Part shown: piece by piece, positions 34,379 to 43,519 of the stretch
Layout: the number at the start of each line of letters is the position of its first letter
How positions within the stretch are numbered: position 1 is the first letter of the stretch
NCBI RefSeq assembly: GCF_002100145.1
Contig: NZ_JXQD01000001.1
Location: forward strand, 1-64,000
Length of the DNA: 64,000 bases
Source: Vibrio sp. qd031
GTDB taxonomy: Bacteria > Pseudomonadota > Gammaproteobacteria > Enterobacterales > Vibrionaceae
Direction: 5' to 3'
Made by a program: the position numbers and the translations under genes
Notes under the pieces: generated by a model
The model's database searches: none
Told to the model about the DNA's origin: nothing
What the model saw: the letters and a program-made list of their open reading frames with translations, nothing else

Positions 34379-34436
34379 GGGACGACCCTATCGAATGCTC
34401 TTTATTTTTCCGGGACGACCCGGGTTTTAGGGACGA
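34379..34436 (+). repeat. Triple GGGACGA and CCGGG hairpin before the carboxylase gene
   Basis: GGGACGA occurs at 34379-34385, 34412-34418 and 34430-34436. The middle copy is in a hairpin CCGGG-ACGA-CCCGG (34410-34423) followed by GTTTT. It lies 5-60 bases upstream of the carboxylase ATG and the last copy may serve as the ribosome site. Confidence 0.55.
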
Positions 34437-34440
34437 AATT

Positions 34441-37400
34441 ATGATTAGTAAGGTCTTAATTGCTAACCGTGGTGCCATTGCCTGTCGAATTATCCGCACA
34501 TTAAAACAACTCAATATCTCGAGTGTCGCTGTATACAGCGAGGCGGACTCCCAAAGTTTACATGTTGTTGCTGCTGACCAAGCGTGCTCGCTGGGTAAAG
34601 GAGGAGCGACAGACACCTATCTTGATCAAGACAAAATCATTGAGATTGCAAAACAGACGGGCGCAGAAGCCATTCATCCCGGCTATGGATTTTTAAGTGA
34701 GAACCCTGAGTTTGTCGAGCGTTGTGAGCAGGAGGGGTTGGTTTTTCTAGGGCCAACATCAGACCAAATGCGGACCTTCGGCTTAAAACACTCTGCTCGC
34801 GAAGTGGCACAGAAAGCTCAGGTTCCATTGCTTCCAGGTACTGGTTTACTCACCGGAAAAGAGCAAGCACTAGTAGAAGCTGAACGCATTGGCTATCCAG
34901 TCATGCTTAAAAGTACCGCCGGTGGCGGTGGCATCGGTATGCAGTGCTGCAGCAGCGCGAAAGAATTGTCGGATGCGTTCGAAAGTGTTAAGCGATTAAG
35001 CGAGAATAACTTCAGTAACAGCGGTGTTTTTCTAGAGAAATTCATTCAGCAAGCACGCCATATCGAAGTACAGATTTTTGGTGATGGAGCAGGGCATGTG
35101 GTGGCACTGGGTGAGCGTGATTGTTCCGCTCAGCGCCGAAACCAAAAAGTGATTGAAGAGACCCCTGCTCCAAACTTAAGCCAGCAAACACGAACAGATT
35201 TACAAAATACCGCTATCCGATTAGCTCAGCAGGTGAACTACCGCAATGCAGGCACTGTGGAGTTCGTTCTCGACCAACGCAGTCAAGAATTCTACTTTTT
35301 AGAGGTGAATACGCGCTTGCAAGTAGAGCATGGCGTTACAGAAGAAGTCTTTGGTGTTGATCTGGTCGAATGGATGGTGCGTCAAGGCGCAAATGACCTT
35401 GATCTTGCCGCCTTAGGGCAAAATTTACGCTCGCAAGGGCATGCGATTCAGGTGCGCCTGTATGCAGAAGATGCCAATAAAAACTTCCAGCCGTGCGCCG
35501 GATTGTTAAGCCACGTCGAGTGGGCTACGCAAGACAACTTACGTGTTGAACACTGGATAGAGGCCGGTGTTGAAGTCTCGCCATTTTTTGACCCGATGTT
35601 GGCAAAAGTTATTGTGCACGCATCGAGCCGCGATGAAGCGCTCTCACAATTAAAGCTAGCATTGGATGACAGTACAATTTATGGGATTGAGCACAATAAA
35701 GCTTACCTAAGTCAGTTGTTGGACAGCCAACTTGTTAAAGACGGTCAGGTACTAACTCAGTCTCTCAATCAATTTGAATACCAACCCAACACTTTTGATG
35801 TGATTAGCGGTGGTACTCAAACAACTATCCAAGACTACCCAGCACGAACCGGTTATTGGGACATCGGTGTTCCACCGTCTGGACCTATGGATTGCCTAAG
35901 CTTTCAACTCGGCAACACTTTGTTGGGAAACAACCTTGATTGTGCGGGACTTGAGATCATCGTATCGGGACCCACTCTTAAGTTTAACCAGGCAACGTCT
36001 GTGTGTTTAACCGGAGCCACCATTCAAGCTTCGCTTGAGGGTGATAGTGTCTCTATGGGCACGCGTATTGATATTGCAGCAGGCCAAACCCTTAAGTTAG
36101 GTAAGATCTTAGAAGGTGCTCGAACCTATCTGGCCATTGACGGTGGCATCGACTGTCCAGAGTATCTAGGCAGTCGTTCAACCTTTACCTTAGGGCAGTT
36201 TGGTGGCCACGCTGGACGTGCTTTGTGCTCTGGTGATGTGCTACACCTTAATGCGAGCGAATCAAACACAGCGTCGAATCTCACTAGCGTGATACAGCCT
36301 CGCATTACCGATGAGTGGGAAATTCGCGTGATTTACGGTCCACACGGTGCGCCAGATTTCTTTACCGACGACGATATCGACGCCTTTTTTGATGCCGAGT
36401 GGAAAGTACATTTCAACTCTAGTCGCACAGGGGTTCGGTTGATTGGGCCAAAGCCTAACTGGGCTCGCGCAGACGGCGGTGAGGCAGGTCTTCATCCATC
36501 AAACATTCACGATAATGCGTACGCGGTGGGGACAATTGACTTTACGGGAGATATGCCCGTTATCTTAGGTCCTGATGGCCCAAGTTTAGGTGGGTTTGTA
36601 TGTCCTGCGACCATCATAAAAGCCGATTTGTGGAAGATGGGGCAATTAAAGGCGGGTGATAAAATTCGCTTTATTCCGGTTTCTATAGCAAGTGCTGAAC
36701 AAGCGGAGCGTCATCAACTTGATCAGCTGACGACGGCAAATGTTGAAGAGTTAGCGCTAGATCGTGAAGCGCCGAGCTCGCCCGTTATTAAAACCATACC
36801 CGCAGAAAAATTTGGTGAGCAGGTGGTGTACCGCCCAAGTGGTGAAGACTACCTGTTGGTGGAGTATGGCCCACAAAAACTCGACATACGCTTACGCTTT
36901 AGAGTCCATGCGTTAATGCTGAAATTACAGGAAAAACAGCTACAAGGTGTTCAGGAACTTACACCAGGTATTCGCTCGCTACAAATCCATTACGATAATT
37001 TGGTTTTGCCGCGAGAAGATCTTCTCATTGAGCTGGAAGAGATTGAGTCTTTACTAGAAAACATCGATGACCTTAAGGTTCCTGCTCGAGTGGTCCACTT
37101 GCCCCTGTCTTGGGATGACGGAGCCACTCGATTGGCCATTCGCAAGTATGACGAAATCGTGCGAAAAGATGCACCATGGTGCCCAGACAACATTGAGTTT
37201 ATCCGCCGAATCAATGGGTTAGATTCTGTCGATGACGTCAAAAAGATTGTGTTTGACGCAAGCTATCTTGTTATGGGTTTAGGCGACGTGTATTTGGGCG
37301 CCCCCGTAGCTACCCCTATGGATCCACGCCACCGATTAGTGACCACCAAATACAACCCAGCCAGAACTTGGACACCGGAAAACGCCGTTGGCATTGGTGG

Positions 37401-38031
37401 TGCCTATATGTGTGTCTATGGGATGGAAGGTCCAGGGGGGTATCAATTTGTTGGCCGCACGCTGCAGATGTGGAACCGTTATCGCCAAACGGATGTGTTT
37501 GATAAGCCATGGCTGCTGCGCTTCTTTGATCAGATTAAGTTTTACGAAGTCAGTGCCGACGAGCTGCTTGATATTCGTGAAAAACATCCGCTCGGCCAAT
37601 TCCCAATGAAGATTGAAGAGACAGTGTTTTGCTTGGCCGATTATCAGCAGCTCCTAGACGAGCATGCGCAAGAGATCAAATCTTGTAAAACCCGCCAGCA
37701 AACCGCTTTTGAAGCAGAAAGACAACGCTGGGAAGAGACGGGTCAGGCTAATTTTGTCGCAACTGAAATCGAGGAGTCTACGGTGTTTACGCAGCTTGAT
37801 GAAGGTCAAGAGGCCATTGAAAGCCATGTGGCAGGTAACATTTGGCAGGTGCTAGTAGAGCCCGGTCAAACCGTCAAAGAGAACGATGTTGTGATGATAT
37901 TAGAAGCGATGAAGATGGAACTCGAGGTGACAGCAAACGTTTCAGGTGTGATCGACCATATTTGTCATGATGCCGGCGCTCAGGTTCATGCGGGCGAGCC
38001 ATTAGTTGTCGTAAATACCTGTGAAGCATAG
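34441..38031 (+). CDS. Guanidine/urea carboxylase (biotin-dependent)
   Basis: A 1196-residue multi-domain enzyme. Order: biotin carboxylase (about 1-450, with 'KSTAGGGGIGMQ' ATP-grasp loop and 'EVNTRLQVEHGVTEE'), a KipA-like carboxyltransferase half (about 455-760, 'TTIQDYPARTGYWDIGVPPSGPMD'), a KipI-like half (about 800-1010) and a biotin carrier domain with 'LEAMKMEL', biotinylated Lys1158. This is the standard urea-carboxylase layout. The guanidine-I riboswitch and deiminase genes indicate that guanidine is the physiological substrate (guanidine carboxylase), giving carboxyguanidine at the cost of ATP and bicarbonate. Urea carboxylation remains possible. Confidence 0.92.
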   Translation: MISKVLIANRGAIACRIIRTLKQLNISSVAVYSEADSQSLHVVAADQACSLGKGGATDTYLDQDKIIEIAKQTGAEAIHPGYGFLSENPEFVERCEQEGLVFLGPTSDQMRTFGLKHSAREVAQKAQVPLLPGTGLLTGKEQALVEAERIGYPVMLKSTAGGGGIGMQCCSSAKELSDAFESVKRLSENNFSNSGVFLEKFIQQARHIEVQIFGDGAGHVVALGERDCSAQRRNQKVIEETPAPNLSQQTRTDLQNTAIRLAQQVNYRNAGTVEFVLDQRSQEFYFLEVNTRLQVEHGVTEEVFGVDLVEWMVRQGANDLDLAALGQNLRSQGHAIQVRLYAEDANKNFQPCAGLLSHVEWATQDNLRVEHWIEAGVEVSPFFDPMLAKVIVHASSRDEALSQLKLALDDSTIYGIEHNKAYLSQLLDSQLVKDGQVLTQSLNQFEYQPNTFDVISGGTQTTIQDYPARTGYWDIGVPPSGPMDCLSFQLGNTLLGNNLDCAGLEIIVSGPTLKFNQATSVCLTGATIQASLEGDSVSMGTRIDIAAGQTLKLGKILEGARTYLAIDGGIDCPEYLGSRSTFTLGQFGGHAGRALCSGDVLHLNASESNTASNLTSVIQPRITDEWEIRVIYGPHGAPDFFTDDDIDAFFDAEWKVHFNSSRTGVRLIGPKPNWARADGGEAGLHPSNIHDNAYAVGTIDFTGDMPVILGPDGPSLGGFVCPATIIKADLWKMGQLKAGDKIRFIPVSIASAEQAERHQLDQLTTANVEELALDREAPSSPVIKTIPAEKFGEQVVYRPSGEDYLLVEYGPQKLDIRLRFRVHALMLKLQEKQLQGVQELTPGIRSLQIHYDNLVLPREDLLIELEEIESLLENIDDLKVPARVVHLPLSWDDGATRLAIRKYDEIVRKDAPWCPDNIEFIRRINGLDSVDDVKKIVFDASYLVMGLGDVYLGAPVATPMDPRHRLVTTKYNPARTWTPENAVGIGGAYMCVYGMEGPGGYQFVGRTLQMWNRYRQTDVFDKPWLLRFFDQIKFYEVSADELLDIREKHPLGQFPMKIEETVFCLADYQQLLDEHAQEIKSCKTRQQTAFEAERQRWEETGQANFVATEIEESTVFTQLDEGQEAIESHVAGNIWQVLVEPGQTVKENDVVMILEAMKMELEVTANVSGVIDHICHDAGAQVHAGEPLVVVNTCEA

Positions 38032-38041
38032 GAGCTAAGAA

Positions 38042-39844
38042 ATGAATATAGAATTAAATAAGCCAACAACATCTGCTGAACCTACGACAATTCAATCGCT
38101 TGTGGAGGCCTATCGACAAGGTGCTCTAGAGCCGAAAGCTTATTTGAAAAACAAGCTGGATCGTATTCGCACTGAGTCATCGAATGCGTGGCTTGCGGTG
38201 ATCTCTGATGAGCAGCTCGATGATTATCTGGCTCGATTATCTCAACGAGATGCTAGCGATCTTCCCTTATATGGGGTTCCTTTCGCCATCAAGGACAACA
38301 TCGATCTCGAAGGACTGGAAACGACCGCGGGCTGTGACGCCTATCGATATCAACCGAAAGAGTCGGCGTTTATCGTTAAGGTGCTTATTGCCGCTGGAGC
38401 CGTGCCACTGGGTAAGACCAACCTAGACCAATTTGCCACCGGCTTAGTGGGAACGAGAAGCCCTTGGGGAGCGGTCAGCAATAGCTTTGATCCTCAGTAT
38501 ATTTCGGGTGGCTCAAGTTCTGGCAGCGCAGTAACAGTGGCTACTGAGCAGGTTTATTTTTCGTTGGGTACCGATACAGCCGGCTCTGGGCGCGTGCCAG
38601 CGGCATTTAATAATTTGTATGGATTAAAGCCAACCAAAGGTGTGGTTAGCTGCAGTGGCGTAGTGCCCGCATGTAGAACCTTGGATTGCGTAACCTTTTT
38701 TGCCAAATGTTCGCAAGACCTCGCACTGTTGTACAAGGTGGGCGCACAGTATGACAGTGATGATTGTTACGCCCGCCCGGTAGAGCAACCGTCTCAATCG
38801 CAACCGCACTCTTTTAAAGGGACTCGAGTAGGTGTCTTAACCGAGAAACATCTGCAGTTCTTTGGTGACGAGGAATACAAGAAGCTTTATGCCCAAGCCG
38901 TAGCACGCGTTGAATCACTTGGCGCAACGGTGATCCCTTTCGATTTTGAGTCCTTTCAAAACGCCGCTAGTTTGCTGTATCAAGGTCCTTGGGTAGCCGA
39001 GCGTTATGCTGCGATTGAAGAGTTTTACCAGCAAAAGGGCGCTGAGTGCCTAGAGGTGATCCAAACCATAGTGGGAGGGGCCAAATCACTCTTGGCCAGC
39101 GAGGCGTACAAAGCGATGTATCAACTGCAAGCTTACAAGGTGCAATGCGATCGCTTAATGGCGAGCGTCGATGTTGTGTTAACTCCAACCGCAGGAACCA
39201 TCTATACCATTGATGACGTTGAGGCGAATCCAATCGAGCTAAACTCAAATCTTGGTTACTACACTAACTTTATGAACTTGCTTGATTACAGTGCACTGGC
39301 TATGCCAGCAGGTTTCACCCAAACGGGGCTGCCTTTTGGTGTGACCTTGTTTAGCCACGCCTTTAACGATGAGTCGCTGTTGTCGCTTGCCCATCACTGG
39401 GAGCAAATAATGAATTTGCCTCTGGGCGCGACAGGTCGCAGTTTACCTAACGTAGAAACCATGGATTTGTTGGTCTGCGGAGCGCATATGAAGGACTTGG
39501 CGCTGAATCATCAAATGATTGAACTGGGCGCCAACTTGAAACAAAGTACTCTCACATCCAGCAATTACTCGCTTTACTGCTTAGCTGGAGGACCACCTTT
39601 GAGACCGGGTTTGGTTCGAAACGAAGAAAATGGCCAAGCCATTGCAGTGGAAGTGTGGCGAATGCCAAAAAACAAAGTGGGCGCTTTATTGGCACAGATC
39701 CCACACCCTCTGGGCTTAGGAACCGTTGAACTGGAATCGGGTGAATGGGTTAAAGGCTTTATCTGTGAGTCAATAGGGCTTGTAGGTGCAAAAGAGATCA
39801 CACACTTAGGAGGGTGGCGGAAATTTTTGGCTCAAAGTGCTTAA
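38042..39844 (+). CDS. atzF: Allophanate hydrolase
   Basis: A 600-residue amidase-signature enzyme. The Ser-Ser-Lys catalytic triad region is visible as 'FAIKDNIDLEG' (Lys) and 'GGSSSGSAVTVA' with 'DTAGSGRVPAA' (Ser nucleophile). The C-terminal domain (about 470-600) resembles the AtzF-type domain that decarboxylates the carbamate intermediate. It hydrolyses allophanate to two ammonia and two CO2. It follows the carboxylase gene by 10 bp and ends the guanidine operon. Confidence 0.93.
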   Translation: MNIELNKPTTSAEPTTIQSLVEAYRQGALEPKAYLKNKLDRIRTESSNAWLAVISDEQLDDYLARLSQRDASDLPLYGVPFAIKDNIDLEGLETTAGCDAYRYQPKESAFIVKVLIAAGAVPLGKTNLDQFATGLVGTRSPWGAVSNSFDPQYISGGSSSGSAVTVATEQVYFSLGTDTAGSGRVPAAFNNLYGLKPTKGVVSCSGVVPACRTLDCVTFFAKCSQDLALLYKVGAQYDSDDCYARPVEQPSQSQPHSFKGTRVGVLTEKHLQFFGDEEYKKLYAQAVARVESLGATVIPFDFESFQNAASLLYQGPWVAERYAAIEEFYQQKGAECLEVIQTIVGGAKSLLASEAYKAMYQLQAYKVQCDRLMASVDVVLTPTAGTIYTIDDVEANPIELNSNLGYYTNFMNLLDYSALAMPAGFTQTGLPFGVTLFSHAFNDESLLSLAHHWEQIMNLPLGATGRSLPNVETMDLLVCGAHMKDLALNHQMIELGANLKQSTLTSSNYSLYCLAGGPPLRPGLVRNEENGQAIAVEVWRMPKNKVGALLAQIPHPLGLGTVELESGEWVKGFICESIGLVGAKEITHLGGWRKFLAQSA

Positions 39845-39930
39845 TTAGTAGCGCGTGTACGCTGGTTGATAGACCGTGGAACCACGATTAAAGCTCAACA
39901 TTACCAACCCCAAACCAAATTTCTAGAAGT

Positions 39931-39963
39931 AAAAGCCGCTGATTTGTTTTAGCGGCTTTTTTT
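39931..39963 (+). terminator. Terminator of the guanidine operon
   Basis: AAAAGCCGCT (39931-39940) pairs with AGCGGCTTTT (39951-39960), with a 10-nt loop and a T-run to 39963. Confidence 0.88.
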
Positions 39964-40313
39964 ATGGGAAGTTAAGAGACAAATAGATAAGCAGCTTTAC
40001 TGTGTTAGTACTAGGCTGAGCAGGATGTCGCGTCGTGAGCAGCTTATTACTCACTCAATGGATATGTGCCTATTAACGTACCTTAAGACTGGAATACTTG
40101 ACGTATATGGGGGAGCAGTTCAGCTGAGGTTGCGCCGCTATCTATGTACAGCGATTTTCAAATGAACATTCTTGTGCTGGCGTGTCTCCAACCTTTGATT
40201 GAGAATAAGCTTGTTAGACAGGTCACCGTAATTAGTATCGTCACAAGCCCTGTATCGATTATTAGTGTCACGGTTTGTTAACGCTTTAATCATAGAACTG
40301 CCACCAAACTGAA

Positions 40314-40328
40314 ATAGTGGATCACTAT
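40314..40328. promoter_or_regulatory. Palindrome ATAGTG-GAT-CACTAT, candidate DeoR operator
   Basis: A perfect 6-bp-arm dyad centred about 43 bp upstream of the DeoR-family gene. A second dyad, TGAAA-GT-TTTCA, follows at about 40336-40347. Either could be the autoregulatory site. Confidence 0.4.
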
Positions 40329-40363
40329 CTTCGTATGAAAGTTTTCAAGGTTCAAATGAAGAT

Positions 40364-41125
40364 ATGGAATTGCGTCAACAGAAAATTTTGGAGCAGTTAA
40401 ACCAACAAGGCAGTCTGCTTACTGAAGAGTTAGCAACTGTTTTTGACGTGACCTCTCAAACCATTAGACGTGACATTAATGCTTTGTGTGAGTCTGGTTT
40501 AGCTCGCAAGCAACATGGTGGGATCACCTTACCTCCTGCCAGAGATAATCTATCCATTCGTAAACGCGCTGTGACCAACAAGCAAGTGAAGCAGCAAATA
40601 TGCGAGCAGGCACGCCAGGAAGTTCAATCCGGCAATACGGTCTTTCTAAGCTACGGCTCTACGGCGGCCTTATTTGCCAAAAGCTTACCTAAGGATATCT
40701 CTCTAACCGTTGTTACCAACAATCTGGATGCAGTCTCTTATTTGACCCAAATGCCCAATATTGATGTGTGGGTTGCGGGGGGGCGGTTACGCCACCAACA
40801 CAGAGATGTCAGCGGAATTCAAACCCAAAACTTCTTTCAATCATTTAGAGCCGATGTCGCCGTGTTAGGGATCGGCGGTATTTCAGGCGAAGGTGAACTG
40901 CTCGAGTTTCAGTTTGATGAAGGGGAGTTAACAAAAACAATGTTAAAGAATAGCCGAAAAACCGTATTACTTGCCGACTCAAGTAAGTATCAGCGAAATG
41001 CCAGTGTCAGTATCTCCACTCTTTCCTTTATCGACACTCTTTATACAGATTGCCAATCGCAGCAGCTTTCTCTGCTGTGTCAGTCCCATCAGGTACAGCT
41101 TCATTGTGTGGGGAATGCGGCATGA
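40364..41125 (+). CDS. DeoR-family transcriptional regulator
   Basis: A 253-residue protein with an N-terminal winged HTH ('LLTEELATVFDVTSQTIRRDINALCESGLARKQHGGITLP') and the DeoR-type sugar-phosphate sensor domain ('GNTVFLSYGSTAALFAKSL', 'VWVAGGRLRHQHRDVSG', 'LLADSSKY'). DeoR regulators respond to phosphorylated metabolites. It overlaps the ABC ATPase gene by 4 bases (ATGA), so it is part of the operon it likely controls. Confidence 0.9.
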   Translation: MELRQQKILEQLNQQGSLLTEELATVFDVTSQTIRRDINALCESGLARKQHGGITLPPARDNLSIRKRAVTNKQVKQQICEQARQEVQSGNTVFLSYGSTAALFAKSLPKDISLTVVTNNLDAVSYLTQMPNIDVWVAGGRLRHQHRDVSGIQTQNFFQSFRADVAVLGIGGISGEGELLEFQFDEGELTKTMLKNSRKTVLLADSSKYQRNASVSISTLSFIDTLYTDCQSQQLSLLCQSHQVQLHCVGNAA

Positions 41126-42141
41126 GCTATTTGAACATCGAACAACTCAACAAACAATTTGGCGAGTTTAGCGCAATTAATAATGTGAGCTTGCAGGTTA
41201 AAAAAGGCGAGTTTATTGCCCTGTTAGGCCCATCAGGATGCGGCAAGTCAACGCTATTGAGAATACTCGCAGGGCTGGAGCCGCCAAGTGCAGGAAACAT
41301 CTCTATTGACGGTTGTAACATCACTCAGTTCTCGCCTTCACAGCGTCATATCTCAATGGTGTTTCAATCTTATGCCTTGTTTCCGCATCTGTCGGTAAAA
41401 GAGAATATTTTGTTTGGTCTAAAAGCACGCCGAGTCTCTAAGCGTGAAAGGGATGAGCGCTTAAAAGACGCTCTGTACCTGGTGTCGCTTACCGATCAGC
41501 AAGACAAGTTACCTGGTCAACTTAGCGGTGGTCAGCGCCAGCGCGTTGCACTAGCACGAGCAATTGTTAGCCAGCATCCAATTTGCTTGATGGATGAGCC
41601 TCTTTCTAATCTTGATGCAAAGCTCAGAGCTGAGATGAGAGCAGAGATCCGAGAACTTCAGCAATCACTTGGACTGACACTGATTTATGTAACGCATGAC
41701 CAAGTGGAAGCGATGTCGATGGCGGATCGAATCGTATTACTCAACGAAGGCCAAATTCAGCAAGTTGGCACGCCACAAGAGCTGTATAACCATCCCAATA
41801 ATACGTTTACCGCAAGATTCATCGGCTCTCCTGCCATGAATGTGTTTTCGTTACCTAGCGTCGACGACCTGATAGGTGTGCGACCAGAGGATATCGTGTT
41901 GGGGCAAAAAGGAATATCTGGACGTGTCATTCATACCGATTATCACGGCGACAGCACCTTACTAAAAGTCCGCTTGCACAACGATTGCGACGTTCTGGTC
42001 AAAGTTGAGCGCTGGCAACAGTTTACACCCGACCAATCAGTATTAATTGATTGGAATCCTGAAGATCAACACCAATTTTGCAGTAAAACTCACGCTGCTA
42101 TTCAGCCTTCTTTGATTAGAGAAAAGATGGCAATTAACTGA
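41122..42141 (+). CDS. ABC transporter ATPase (UgpC/MalK-like)
   Basis: A 339-residue ATPase starting at the ATG that overlaps the DeoR stop. The frame is open upstream, but Met at 41122 gives the standard MalK-like N-terminus. Motifs: 'GPSGCGKST', 'FQSYALFPH', 'LSGGQRQRVALARA', 'CLMDEPLSNLDAKLR', 'VTHDQVEAM', followed by a C-terminal regulatory domain starting 'FIGSPAMNVFSLP' and 'GVRPEDI'. It powers the importer with the binding protein and two permeases downstream. Confidence 0.94.
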   Translation: MSYLNIEQLNKQFGEFSAINNVSLQVKKGEFIALLGPSGCGKSTLLRILAGLEPPSAGNISIDGCNITQFSPSQRHISMVFQSYALFPHLSVKENILFGLKARRVSKRERDERLKDALYLVSLTDQQDKLPGQLSGGQRQRVALARAIVSQHPICLMDEPLSNLDAKLRAEMRAEIRELQQSLGLTLIYVTHDQVEAMSMADRIVLLNEGQIQQVGTPQELYNHPNNTFTARFIGSPAMNVFSLPSVDDLIGVRPEDIVLGQKGISGRVIHTDYHGDSTLLKVRLHNDCDVLVKVERWQQFTPDQSVLIDWNPEDQHQFCSKTHAAIQPSLIREKMAIN

Positions 42142-42163
42142 TTTTATTACGGAGAATAATCAA

Positions 42164-43453
42164 ATGAAACTTAATACCAAGCTTACGTTACTAGGGGTGG
42201 TCGCATCATTTGCCGCAGCTAATGTAAGTGCAGAGCAAGTTGACCTTACTATGTATTACCCCGTTGCAGTCGGTGGCCCATTAACGAAAGTGGTTGATGG
42301 CATGATTGACGATTTTGAATCGAATAACCCAAATGTGAATGTTAACGCGATTTACGCCGGTAACTATAACGATACCCGTGTAAAAGCGATGGCAGCACTG
42401 AATGCAGGTGAATCAGTACAAACGTCGGTGATGTTTTCTATTGATTTGCTGGCGCTAAAAAATGATGGAGTGATTCGTCCATTTGATGACTTTGTTAAGA
42501 CGGATCAAGATCAGCAGTGGTTAGAAAGCTTTTACCCTGCACTGATGGCAAATGGTCAGTTAGACGGGAAAACCTATGGCATTCCATTCCAGCGTTCGAC
42601 CATCGTCATGTATTACAACAAGGATGCGTTCCGTGATGCTGGCATTAATCCAGACCAACCGCCTACAACATGGGATGAGATGGCTGAGGTTGCGGGTAAA
42701 TTAACCAAGAAATCGGCGAACGGTGATGTTGAACGTTGGGGCTTAATGATCCCTTCGACGGGCTACCCTTATTGGATGTTTGGTGCGCTGTCAAAGCAGC
42801 AAGGCGAGACGTTAATGAACAGCGAGGGTACCCAAGTTAACTTTAACTCCGAGCCTATGGTTGAGGCATTACAGTACTGGCGTGATTTAGGCAGCAAACA
42901 TAAGGTGATGCCTGAGGGAACCATTGAGTGGGGGACACTTCGTCAAGAGTTCTTAGAGCAAAAAACGGCGATGATGTGGCACTCAACAGGCAACTTAACG
43001 GCCGTCATGGACAGCGCCAGTTTTGATGTAGGTGTGGCTCAGTTGCCTGCTCATATCGAACCGGGTTCTCCAACAGGTGGCGGTAACTTCTACCTGCTCA
43101 ATAGCGGCAGTGAGTCAGAGCAACAAGCCGCTTACGAGTTGGTTAAGTTTATGACCGCGCCAGAGCGCAGCGCTCAATGGAGTATTGCCACCGGTTACGT
43201 TGGTGTCAGTCAAGCGGCTTATGATACGCCAGAGATGACCGCTCATGCTGAAAAACTGCCACAAGCCTTGGTAGCTCGTGACCAGCTTAAAGTGGCTACT
43301 GCTGAATTAGCCACCTATGAAGCAGGGCGAGTACGTCGTGTACTAGATGATGCGATTCAATCTACGCTTACAGGCCAAAGCAGTGCACAAGAAGCACTGG
43401 ATTCTGCTCAGTCTCAAGCAGAGCGAATCCTACGTCGCGCTAATCGCGGTTAA
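42164..43453 (+). CDS. ABC transporter substrate-binding protein (UgpB-like)
   Basis: A 429-residue periplasmic protein with a signal peptide (cleavage about residue 23). The mature sequence follows UgpB: 'VDGMIDDFESNNPNVNVNAIYAGNYNDTRVKAMAALNAG', 'PFQRSTIVMYYNKDAFRDAGINPDQPPTTWDEMAE' and a C-terminal 'QEALDSAQSQAERILRR' as in glycerol-3-phosphate-type binding proteins. The ligand is probably a phosphorylated or phosphodiester solute, supported by the nuclease-fold and HAD genes downstream; this is inference. Confidence 0.9.
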   Translation: MKLNTKLTLLGVVASFAAANVSAEQVDLTMYYPVAVGGPLTKVVDGMIDDFESNNPNVNVNAIYAGNYNDTRVKAMAALNAGESVQTSVMFSIDLLALKNDGVIRPFDDFVKTDQDQQWLESFYPALMANGQLDGKTYGIPFQRSTIVMYYNKDAFRDAGINPDQPPTTWDEMAEVAGKLTKKSANGDVERWGLMIPSTGYPYWMFGALSKQQGETLMNSEGTQVNFNSEPMVEALQYWRDLGSKHKVMPEGTIEWGTLRQEFLEQKTAMMWHSTGNLTAVMDSASFDVGVAQLPAHIEPGSPTGGGNFYLLNSGSESEQQAAYELVKFMTAPERSAQWSIATGYVGVSQAAYDTPEMTAHAEKLPQALVARDQLKVATAELATYEAGRVRRVLDDAIQSTLTGQSSAQEALDSAQSQAERILRRANRG

Positions 43454-43467
43454 GTTCAAGTAAAACC

Positions 43468-43500
43468 AATGCGCTGATAGATCAATTGTATCAGCGCATT
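43468..43500 (+). repeat. 12-bp perfect hairpin between binding protein and permease genes
   Basis: AATGCGCTGATA (43468-43479) pairs perfectly with TATCAGCGCATT (43489-43500) around a 9-nt loop. There is no T-run. It probably stabilises the upstream binding-protein mRNA or partly attenuates the permease genes. Confidence 0.75.
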
Positions 43501-43519
43501 GCTCACACAGATAACTCTT

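Larger units (their letters stand above)
39845..40363. other. Intergenic region between guanidine and DeoR operons
   Basis: This 519-bp gap holds the guanidine-operon terminator (39931-39963) and, near the right end, a perfect dyad ATAGTG-GAT-CACTAT (40314-40328) before the DeoR gene. Between 40000 and 40300 I see no gene. Confidence 0.5.

Noticed and set aside
34356..34616. 86-codon minus-strand ORF over the carboxylase start
   Set aside because: Antisense shadow of a strong coding gene with no ribosome site.
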